Assembly: GCA_021735285.1 (NCBI GenBank)
Contig: JAIPHI010000140.1
Span: 1-6,940 of the forward strand
Length of the DNA stretch: 6,940 nucleotides
Reading direction: 5' to 3'
Source: Fidelibacterota bacterium
Lineage (GTDB): Bacteria > Fidelibacterota > UBA2242 > JAFGTP01
The notes beneath the pieces are model-generated. The model ran no database searches, had not been told where the DNA came from, and saw only the letters and a list, made by a program, of their open reading frames with translations. Position 1 is the first letter of the stretch. Every line of letters starts with the position of its first letter. Made by a program: the position numbers and the translations under genes. Shown here in pieces: positions 1-5,801 of the stretch.

Positions 1-408
1 AATCTATTTAATATAAAAAAATTATCAGGAGCTAGCTTCTATGATGTCCATGATTATCGTTACTATATGAGATCATTACATCTACCCGATAGTGAGGCCT
101 ATGATAATATAGTCGGAGATGATAAACCGGGAGATTATAGAAAATCTGGAGTAGAATATCAACCAATTGAACAGGTTGGTAATGTTATGAACTTACAGGA
201 AATAAGTGATAGAGCAATATATTACGATACCTCTTCGGAACAATATATGGATTATGTAAATGGAGAATGGAGAGAAGTAGAGGATAGCAAAATGGATCAA
301 ATATTAGAAGATAAAGCCTATATTGATATGCCTAATCAATCTTCTTTTAATTTTTTGAATCCCCGGCAAATTTTCATGGGAATTAGAGTATCATTTAAAA
401 TTCAATAA
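1..408 (+). CDS. TonB-dependent receptor-like outer-membrane protein, C-terminal fragment (5' end outside window)
   Basis: The reading frame is open from base 1 and reads NLFNIKKLSGASFYDVHDY before the first Met at base 67, so that Met is internal and the gene begins upstream. The 135 visible residues match, from memory, the C-terminal end of large TonB-dependent receptor-like barrels of FCB bacteria: an SLHLP segment, a GDDKPGDYR loop, a YQPIEQVGN strand, an acidic loop, then AYIDMPNQSSFNFLNPRQIF and a last strand GIRVSFKIQ. Such proteins sit in the outer membrane and import ligands using TonB energy. The plug domain, TonB box and any carboxypeptidase-like N-terminal domain would lie outside the window, so the ligand cannot be inferred. 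The chain ends in KIQ rather than the usual terminal aromatic, although Phe lies four residues from the end. The next gene starts 12 bases downstream, which implies co-transcription. A different large barrel protein remains possible. Confidence 0.75.
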   Translation, partial: NLFNIKKLSGASFYDVHDYRYYMRSLHLPDSEAYDNIVGDDKPGDYRKSGVEYQPIEQVGNVMNLQEISDRAIYYDTSSEQYMDYVNGEWREVEDSKMDQILEDKAYIDMPNQSSFNFLNPRQIFMGIRVSFKIQ

Positions 409-420
409 CAGAGGTAAATA

Positions 421-2574
421 ATGAAGAAAAATAAATATCAGATTATTTTGATTTTCACATGCGTTTTATTTTTTATGCTACCATTATATTCTCAGAGTAG
501 TAATATTGAGGGCGCACATGAATTTAGATGGCTAAGAATTGGTGACCTGCATAACTGGTTTTCAAATGCAGGCGCGGAAATAGAGTATGGTAGAAGGGGT
601 AGAGGAAATTTTGAGGTGGACGATCAACTGGATGGGATGAGATATTATGCTCAATATACAAATTATAATGATCATTGTGCTGCAAAGGCTATTCATATTG
701 GGGTCAAGAATTTTGATGACCCGGTTACAGGTGAAACCTATGATCACAAAGTGGTAGGGACAGGTCCGAGATCAGCCAACCTGACTAATCAAATGATGCC
801 CTATGAATTCAAAATGAAGGCAAAATATAATCATCCTATAGTAGTAGTTGATGGAGAGACTGCTACTCAAAATGCTTACGAAGATGTTATCGATGAAATC
901 GATCCGACTATAGAAGCTGATAGAGTTGTTATTAACAATTTGCACACTTCCATTGGGGTGGATGTTAAAAGAAAAATTCATGCTTTTTCCCATCCTGAAC
1001 ATGATAATTATTTTATATATGAATATGTTTTTAAAAATACTGGAATTATAGATCTGGAGGGGACTAAAATAGAACGTACCTTAAACGATGTTATCTTCCA
1101 TTTTGAATATAGATATGGTTTTTGTGAGGAAGGGAGTCGGGAATTGGGCCTCAATTTTGGTCAAGGTGTAGTTTGGGGGGTTGCTACGGCTAACCATTCG
1201 GTAGGCCCCAATGTTGGCAATAACCCGTTTTTTGCTGAGAACCATACTACTGTTGATCATAAATATAATCAAATTAATGATTTTAATGCCCAATATTCCT
1301 GGTTTGGTACCCATAGTGAGAGAGGTAATTATGCGGTTGATGTAGGTGGTACTGATTTTGAAAATGGAAATATCTTATCAGATCCCCATTTTATTGGTAC
1401 TGCCACAATTCATGCTGATAAGTCTGCTACTAATAAGGAAAATGATCTGACTCAGCCAAGAACTACAGGAGTATTAGGTGGTGACGGTGGTACTACAACT
1501 GCTGGTAAAGATATTGCACAATATGATTCTCATCATATGACTTCTCTTTATAATATTATGAATAGTAGCCATCTTGATCCAACTCATGTAGAACAGATCG
1601 GATATGGGGGGCATATTGATGAGTATGGTGATAATGCCGGAGGGTATATGTCTCACCAGGGATTTGGGCCTTATGATGAATTAGCTCCAGGTGATAGCAT
1701 CAGGATTGTTTTAGTAGAAGGTGTAGTCGGTATCAATAGAAAATTAAATAAAGAAATTGCATTTAATTGGTATAATCAGAATTCACCTTATGAATTACCT
1801 GATGGCTCTTCAACTTCAGATAGAAATGAATATAAAAATAGCTGGGTATATACCGGTGAGGATTCCCTATTTCAAACCTTTGAAAATGCAATGAATACAT
1901 ACAACAGTGGCCGACCCTCAGCTCCACCCCCTCCTAAGGATTTTACAGTAACTTCAGGGGGGAATATGATCACACTGGAATGGTCCAATAAATTTGCTAA
2001 TGATGAAGGATCATTTCCAAATTTTGAAGGATATAACATCTATAGAGGAGTAGGTACTGCTGATACAATTTTCAGAAAAATAAAATACATAGATGGATCC
2101 AGTGAGGTTTATAAATATGAGGATCGTTCAGCAAAAAGAGGTTTTGATTATTATTATTATATTACAACTGTGGCAAATGGGATTGAAAGTAGTAAATACT
2201 GGACAATAACAAATGTTCCAGCCCAATTACAAAAACCACCAGGTAAAGAATTGGAAGACATTGCGGTTGTTCCTAATCCCTATAATATTAGTGCGAGAGA
2301 ATTCCAATTCGGCTCAGAGGGTCCTTCTAGAGATAGAATTGGTTTCTTTGGATTGCCTCCTAAATGTATAATAAAAATATACACTGAACGGGGAGATTTA
2401 ATAAAAACAATTAAACATGAAAGTGGTAGAGGAGATGAATACTGGGATTCTTTTACTTCTTCAAAACAAATGGTTGTTAGTGGCGTATATATTGCCTATT
2501 TCAAAGTTACTGCCAATGAAGGAGGATTCCAGAAGGGTGATAATACAATACGCAAGTTTGTTATTATTAGATAA
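421..2574 (+). CDS. Secreted protein with Fn3 domain and FlgD-like C-terminal sorting domain
   Basis: The 717-residue protein starts at ATG 421 behind GAGG at 411-414. Residues 1 to about 25 are a signal peptide: a lysine-rich start, a hydrophobic core and a likely cut near LYSQ. The large N-terminal region (about 35-495) has motifs I recall from uncharacterised FCB secreted proteins: WLRIGDLHNWFSNAGAEIE (37-55), a KNFDDPVTGETY segment and HDNYFIYEYVFKNTG (194-208). It has no catalytic motif I recognise. A Gly/Thr-rich stretch lies near 348-365. A proline linker (501-505) leads into a fibronectin type III-like domain (about 506-597, with NMITLEW and YNIYRG). Residues 610-717 form an FlgD-like Ig tail: VVPNPY (616-621), IKIYTERGDLIKTIKH, GDEYWD, VVSGVYIAYFKV and the ending KFVIIR. 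Tails of this type resemble C-terminal signals for type IX-like secretion. The PorV-like gene two positions downstream fits that route. Its molecular role is unknown. Confidence 0.8.
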   Translation: MKKNKYQIILIFTCVLFFMLPLYSQSSNIEGAHEFRWLRIGDLHNWFSNAGAEIEYGRRGRGNFEVDDQLDGMRYYAQYTNYNDHCAAKAIHIGVKNFDDPVTGETYDHKVVGTGPRSANLTNQMMPYEFKMKAKYNHPIVVVDGETATQNAYEDVIDEIDPTIEADRVVINNLHTSIGVDVKRKIHAFSHPEHDNYFIYEYVFKNTGIIDLEGTKIERTLNDVIFHFEYRYGFCEEGSRELGLNFGQGVVWGVATANHSVGPNVGNNPFFAENHTTVDHKYNQINDFNAQYSWFGTHSERGNYAVDVGGTDFENGNILSDPHFIGTATIHADKSATNKENDLTQPRTTGVLGGDGGTTTAGKDIAQYDSHHMTSLYNIMNSSHLDPTHVEQIGYGGHIDEYGDNAGGYMSHQGFGPYDELAPGDSIRIVLVEGVVGINRKLNKEIAFNWYNQNSPYELPDGSSTSDRNEYKNSWVYTGEDSLFQTFENAMNTYNSGRPSAPPPPKDFTVTSGGNMITLEWSNKFANDEGSFPNFEGYNIYRGVGTADTIFRKIKYIDGSSEVYKYEDRSAKRGFDYYYYITTVANGIESSKYWTITNVPAQLQKPPGKELEDIAVVPNPYNISAREFQFGSEGPSRDRIGFFGLPPKCIIKIYTERGDLIKTIKHESGRGDEYWDSFTSSKQMVVSGVYIAYFKVTANEGGFQKGDNTIRKFVIIR

Positions 2575-2580
2575 TTATAC

Positions 2581-2585
2581 GGAGG
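2581..2585 (+). promoter_or_regulatory. Ribosome binding site that fixes the start of the 249-aa lipoprotein
   Basis: GGAGG lies seven bases after the stop of the preceding gene. It is six bases from ATG 2592 but directly abuts the in-frame TTG at 2586. The spacing therefore selects ATG 2592 as the start and removes two residues (MS) from the longest possible reading frame. Confidence 0.75.
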
Positions 2586-2591
2586 TTGAGT

Positions 2592-3341
2592 ATGAAATTT
2601 ATTAATAAAAATATTTTAATTTTACTTTTTTGTCTGTTATTTATATCAATTTTTAGCTGTGATAATATATTACCTCAGCAATATCAGGAGGCAGAAGAGC
2701 CTACTGTTCCCGAAATAGATCAAGAGGGGTACAATCTTCTTACCAGAGAATTAGTTCTACAAGATACTGTAATTAATGGTAATGACACAACTTATAATGA
2801 TATTGTTCAGCATCATAAAGCGAAGGCAAAGATACTTAGAAATTTAATGCTCACTGATACATCTATAATCGATAGCAGTGACTCGTATATTATTAATTCT
2901 GAATTTAGTTCTCTTAGCTCACAATTGGATACTATTTATTCTGATACAACTATTTTAATAAAGAAGTCAACCCCGGAAGAAGGACTGGAAGAAAAAAACC
3001 ACTATACTTTTTTTGATTCAAATGAAAATGGAATAATCAATTGTTATATAACCTGGGAATTTACAGAAGCTAATATTGATAATTACATTGGTATGGACTT
3101 TTATGATAGTAATGGAGAAAGGTGCGAACAACATCCTTTATCTCTTTCACTGGAGACAATTAATGAATATACCGAAATAGATACATTGGAGACCACGATC
3201 CGGGCTATTACAAAAATAAGAAGTAAATTAAGATTTAGTGTAAATAAAGATTCTTATTTAGTTCGTTTTCACATTTCTGAACCGACAGTCATAGATAATT
3301 TTAGACTTGTATTACTATATGAAGAGAACAATAATCAGTGA
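2592..3341 (+). CDS. Uncharacterised lipoprotein, 249 aa
   Basis: I do not recognise a family. The chosen ATG 2592 follows GGAGG with good spacing. Residues 1-22 are a lipoprotein signal: basic residues K2 and K6, a long Ile/Leu/Phe core, then ISIFS before Cys23, which would be lipidated after cleavage. The mature protein begins with a Gln/Glu/Pro-rich tether (DNILPQQYQEAEEPTVPEIDQEG). The next stretch is rich in Thr, Asp and Ser (DTVINGNDTTYND; LDTIYSDTTILIKK). The C-terminal half alternates polar and hydrophobic residues (NGIINCYITWEF, KLRFSVNKDSYLVRFHI, NFRLVLLYEE), suggesting a beta-sandwich domain. No catalytic signature is visible. It sits between the FlgD-tailed protein and the PorV-like barrel with gaps of 17 and 26 bases, so it is probably an envelope accessory of the same system. 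Whether it faces the periplasm or the surface cannot be read from the sequence. Confidence 0.75.
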   Translation: MKFINKNILILLFCLLFISIFSCDNILPQQYQEAEEPTVPEIDQEGYNLLTRELVLQDTVINGNDTTYNDIVQHHKAKAKILRNLMLTDTSIIDSSDSYIINSEFSSLSSQLDTIYSDTTILIKKSTPEEGLEEKNHYTFFDSNENGIINCYITWEFTEANIDNYIGMDFYDSNGERCEQHPLSLSLETINEYTEIDTLETTIRAITKIRSKLRFSVNKDSYLVRFHISEPTVIDNFRLVLLYEENNNQ

Positions 3342-3367
3342 ATTTATAACCGGGGGAAATAAATCCT

Positions 3368-4351
3368 ATGCAAAAAATATTAAGATCATTTTTTATAATT
3401 ATCATATTGCTATCGCAGTTCTTATTTAGTGAAGAGAAGTTGGCCCAAACCGGGTTTCAATTTTTAAGTGTGTGTTCAGATGCGAGGGCTAGTGCATTAG
3501 GTCAGGCTATGACTGCTGTTGAAGCTAATTCGAGCTCTCTATTTTTTAATCCGGCCACTATGGCAAAAAATGATAAATTTATCGATGTATCATTTAGTAA
3601 TAATCCCTGGATAGCTAGCATTCAACATAACAGTTTAAGTTTTTCCGTAAATCCGGGGAAACAATATGGTATTTTTGGTTTGTCTTTTAAATCTGTGAAT
3701 TACGGGGAACTTCAAGGTACCATCAATTGGCCTAATGAAAAAGGATATTATGAAACTAATGTTTTTGAACCCACTGCATTTATTGTAGGCATTGGATATG
3801 CAAAACAACTAAATAATAAACTATCGATCGGGGGCCAGCTAAGTAAAGCCTATCAATATTTGGGGAAAAGTGTTGTTTCTTCAAAAGGGGGCACCAATTA
3901 CAAGAATAATAATACTACCAGTATTGCAATGGATTTCGGTACTTATCTCGAAACAGGCTTTAAAAGTCTGGCTTTTGGAATGTCAGTGAGAAATTTTTCA
4001 AATGAAATTAAATATGAAGATGAAAGCTTTCAACTCCCCTTAAATTTTACACTTGGCGTCTCAATGGATATGATGGATTTAACAGATGGAATTAATACAG
4101 ATAAGCATAGTCTCTTACTAGCTGTAGATGCAACGCATCCCCGTTCTCATAGAGAACAAATCAAGTTTGGAATAGATTATTCTCTTTTAAATATGTTGAA
4201 TTTAAGAGCAGGTTATATTATGGGTAATGATGAAAATGATGTAGCCTTCGGGGCCGGGATAAGTAAATTTGGTCTGGCTTTTGATTATGCTGTAATACCT
4301 TTTGGAGTATTCGGTAATGTCACTCAATTTACTATGAGATTATCATTATAA
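3368..4351 (+). CDS. PorV/PorQ-family outer-membrane beta-barrel protein
   Basis: The 327-residue protein has a signal peptide (about 1-21, hydrophobic core then FLFS) followed by the family hallmark in residues 26-66: AQTGFQFLSVCSDARASALG, then AMTAVEANSSSLFFNPATMA. This matches the usual pattern of a Gly/Phe-Leu start, ARA.ALG.A, AV, a small-residue run and NPA. The rest is a succession of amphipathic strands typical of FadL-like 14-strand barrels (YGIFGLSFKSVNYGEL, FIVGIGYAKQLNNKLSIGGQ, LNLRAGYIMG, AFGAGISKFGLAFDYAVIPF), ending FTMRLSL. Length is normal for the family. In Bacteroidota, PorV shuttles type IX cargo to the attachment machinery, while PorQ and other members are less defined. 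This copy lies beside a protein with an FlgD-like sorting tail, so a dedicated shuttle or anchor role is inferred, not shown. The start is ATG 3368; its purine-rich site GGGGGAAA at 3352-3359 is slightly distant. Confidence 0.85.
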   Translation: MQKILRSFFIIIILLSQFLFSEEKLAQTGFQFLSVCSDARASALGQAMTAVEANSSSLFFNPATMAKNDKFIDVSFSNNPWIASIQHNSLSFSVNPGKQYGIFGLSFKSVNYGELQGTINWPNEKGYYETNVFEPTAFIVGIGYAKQLNNKLSIGGQLSKAYQYLGKSVVSSKGGTNYKNNNTTSIAMDFGTYLETGFKSLAFGMSVRNFSNEIKYEDESFQLPLNFTLGVSMDMMDLTDGINTDKHSLLLAVDATHPRSHREQIKFGIDYSLLNMLNLRAGYIMGNDENDVAFGAGISKFGLAFDYAVIPFGVFGNVTQFTMRLSL

Positions 4352-4370
4352 AATAACAACGGGAGAGACT

Positions 4371-5639
4371 ATGAATTATAATAAAAATTTAGTAAAGATT
4401 TTAATATTTGGTGGTTTAATATTAATGATTTTTAGTAATTGCGATTTATGGGAAGAACCGGGAAAAATATTTGAGCCGGAAGAAGAATATAGTTATGGCG
4501 AGTCACCGATCATTAATAGTATTGAACCTGGGGATAGTGCTGGTGCCGGAATAAATGAAATAGAGATAAGAGGCGAAAATTTTGCCCCGGCATCTGATAC
4601 TAGTGTAGTTAATTTAGTCTATTTTGATGAAATGAATGTTAATGTAAAATCGGCAACCAGTAATGAAATTGTGGTTTATAGACCAAATATTGTATCAAAT
4701 TCATTAACGATAAAGGTGGCTACCCAAAATCTCCACGGTGTTGCAAAATTATCACCGTATGGTATTACAGAGGTTGAAATACCTCTTGGGCAGCGTAATC
4801 CGGATGGTGAGATGATCGGTGAATTTTACCAGAAAAGGCAAACCTTTAATGCAATCACCACTGATGAAGATGGGAATTTATATATTGCAACCCACTTAAT
4901 ACTAATCAAAAGAACTCCTGATCAATCAAAAACAGAAGTTGAAATCGATCGTGATTTTGACGATTTGACCCAGATGATATTTGGCCCGGATGGATTAATA
5001 TATGGAACGATAGATGATGATGTAATTTTTACGATCGATCCTATTACAGGAGAGGAGGATGAATGGGCTGAAATAGAAGATGATGCAGTATCTTTAGATT
5101 TTGATGCCAATGGCAACTTGTTTGCCGGTGGTGATGGACTCTATATGGTAGATACAGCCAGCAATTCCCATATTTGTTCTGAGTATAATGATGACTATGA
5201 AATTAGTTCACTTAGGGTATTTGATGGTTATTTATATTTAGCCCTGGAAACTCCCGATGGTGAGAAAGGGATATATAGGAATAAAATTAATGAAGATGGC
5301 ACCCTCAAAGCAACAGAGTTATATTTTAATTGGACAGAAAGTGCTTATTCGGATTACACTATTACTTCCATTACTTTTGATATAAATGGTATTCTATATG
5401 TCGGGTTAAAAGATCATCCAAGCGAACCCTTCATTTTAATTAATTCCGATGGCTCGGCATATCCTATGTATAATAATAAAGATATTCTAAGCCCAATAGC
5501 TGATCATATTGTATGGGGAGATGGGGAATATGTATTTATAAATAAAGGAAAAACAATAAGAGTGTCCGGCGCAGCTCCGCCCCGCATTTTTAAGATCAAA
5601 ATAGGGAAGAGTGGTGCTCCCTATTATGGTTTCCAATAG
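4371..5639 (+). CDS. Lipoprotein with IPT/TIG domain and predicted NHL/SMP-30-like beta-propeller
   Basis: The 422-residue protein starts at ATG 4371, four bases after GGGAGAG (4361-4367) and 19 bases after the PorV-like gene. Residues 1-23 are a hydrophobic lipoprotein signal ending IFSN before Cys24; Asn at -1 is tolerated but not classic. Residues about 45-134 fit an IPT/TIG immunoglobulin-like domain: SPIINSIEPGDSAGAG, then INEIEIRGENF, VYFDEMNV, SNEIVVYRPNI and LTIKVAT. From about 157 to 422 there are six-odd blade-like repeats with the pattern xxITTDEDGNLYIAT: examples are MIFGPDGLIYGTIDDD, LDFDANGNLFAGGDGLYMVD, LRVFDGYLYLAL, ITFDINGILYVGL and IVWGDGEYVFI. These resemble NHL or SMP-30-like propellers. 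No enzyme residues can be assigned. TIG plus propeller lipoproteins occur near TonB receptors in FCB genomes, so a surface ligand-binding role for the receptor is a fair inference. It appears to be the last gene of the run. Confidence 0.8.
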   Translation: MNYNKNLVKILIFGGLILMIFSNCDLWEEPGKIFEPEEEYSYGESPIINSIEPGDSAGAGINEIEIRGENFAPASDTSVVNLVYFDEMNVNVKSATSNEIVVYRPNIVSNSLTIKVATQNLHGVAKLSPYGITEVEIPLGQRNPDGEMIGEFYQKRQTFNAITTDEDGNLYIATHLILIKRTPDQSKTEVEIDRDFDDLTQMIFGPDGLIYGTIDDDVIFTIDPITGEEDEWAEIEDDAVSLDFDANGNLFAGGDGLYMVDTASNSHICSEYNDDYEISSLRVFDGYLYLALETPDGEKGIYRNKINEDGTLKATELYFNWTESAYSDYTITSITFDINGILYVGLKDHPSEPFILINSDGSAYPMYNNKDILSPIADHIVWGDGEYVFINKGKTIRVSGAAPPRIFKIKIGKSGAPYYGFQ

Positions 5640-5670
5640 GATCGGCTTAAGTAAATGTAAATAATACCAA

Positions 5671-5678
5671 AAAGGAGG
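5671..5678 (+). promoter_or_regulatory. Very strong Shine-Dalgarno ahead of a ten-codon ORF
   Basis: AAAGGAGG is fully complementary to the common bacterial 16S 3' tail (CCUCCUUU). It lies six bases from ATG 5685. It is the best ribosome binding site in the window, yet the frame it serves is only ten codons long. Confidence 0.6.
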
Positions 5679-5684
5679 AGTCGT

Positions 5685-5717
5685 ATGATTAGCGGACTTT
5701 TAAAAAAACCAAATTAA
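5685..5717 (+). CDS. Possible leader peptide of ten residues (MISGLLKKPN)
   Basis: The frame ATG to TAA encodes MISGLLKKPN. It is supported by the near-perfect Shine-Dalgarno sequence at 5671-5678 and by its position: its stop codon ends exactly one base before a perfect inverted repeat (5718-5749), and the next gene starts 84 bases after the stop. This order (strong ribosome site, tiny ORF, hairpin, structural gene) is that of leader peptides which couple translation to downstream expression. The peptide has two Leu and two Lys codons in a row but no long run of one amino acid that would name a regulating signal. Alternatives are a remnant 5' end of a lost gene or a chance ORF. No homology evidence is available. 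Confidence 0.35.
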   Translation: MISGLLKKPN

Positions 5718-5749
5718 AATTCACTTTCTTTAACTAAAGAAAGTGAATT
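5718..5749 (+). repeat. Perfect 15-bp inverted repeat (hairpin) between the operon and the CBM9-like gene
   Basis: The left arm AATTCACTTTCTTTA (5718-5732) pairs fully with TAAAGAAAGTGAATT (5735-5749), leaving a two-base centre; in RNA the closing A-T pair would open to give a four-base loop (AACU). Only three of the 15 pairs are G-C. On the plus strand it is followed by GGGAGAGAGG, not a T tract, so it is not a classic intrinsic terminator in that direction. On the minus strand T-rich sequence follows, but no minus gene needs it. It may be an operon-end or mRNA-stabilising hairpin, an attenuator element tied to the tiny ORF, or a palindromic protein-binding site. Confidence 0.6.
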
Positions 5750-5790
5750 GGGAGAGAGGTAAATTGAGTATTTAATTAATTTAAAATTTT

Positions 5791-5796
5791 GGAGGG
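5791..5796 (+). promoter_or_regulatory. Ribosome binding site of the CBM9-like gene
   Basis: GGAGGG stands five bases before ATG 5802 and supports that start, which opens directly into a lysine-rich signal peptide. The 41 bases between the hairpin and this site are A/T-rich, but I could not identify a convincing promoter in them. Confidence 0.65.
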
Positions 5797-5801
5797 CGAA
5801 A

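Noticed and set aside
67..408. A separate 113-residue gene starting at Met 67
   Set aside because: The frame is open upstream to base 1 with barrel-like sequence, and no ribosome binding site precedes base 67. It is the tail of a longer protein.
562..1656. Four minus-strand ORFs at 562-747, 772-1002, 1081-1314 and 1474-1656
   Set aside because: They are antisense shadows of the 717-aa gene; I saw no family motif in any of them, and every supported gene is on the plus strand.
421..2574. SusD-like partner of the TonB-type receptor
   Set aside because: It has no lipobox Cys and its motifs and Fn3/FlgD-like tail do not fit the helical SusD fold.
2586..2591. TTG at 2586 as the lipoprotein start
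   Set aside because: It directly abuts GGAGG, leaving no spacer; ATG 2592 has a normal six-base spacing and gives a cleaner signal peptide.
2417..2605. Plus-strand 62-codon ORF overlapping the end of the 717-aa gene
   Set aside because: It lies in another frame of a well-supported coding sequence, runs into the next gene start and has no protein-like features.
4922..5116. Minus-strand 64-codon ORF rich in Ser and Ile
   Set aside because: It is the antisense of Asp/Ile-rich propeller coding sequence; its composition is explained by GAT and ATC codons on the other strand.
5601..5624. Inverted repeat ATAGGGA...TCCCTAT near the end of the TIG-propeller gene as a terminator
   Set aside because: It has only seven pairs and a ten-base loop, lies inside the coding sequence, and no T tract follows.
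5718..5749. The hairpin as a standard rho-independent terminator
   Set aside because: The stem is A-T rich and is followed by GGGAGAGAGG on the plus strand instead of a T tract; kept only as an inverted repeat of uncertain role.
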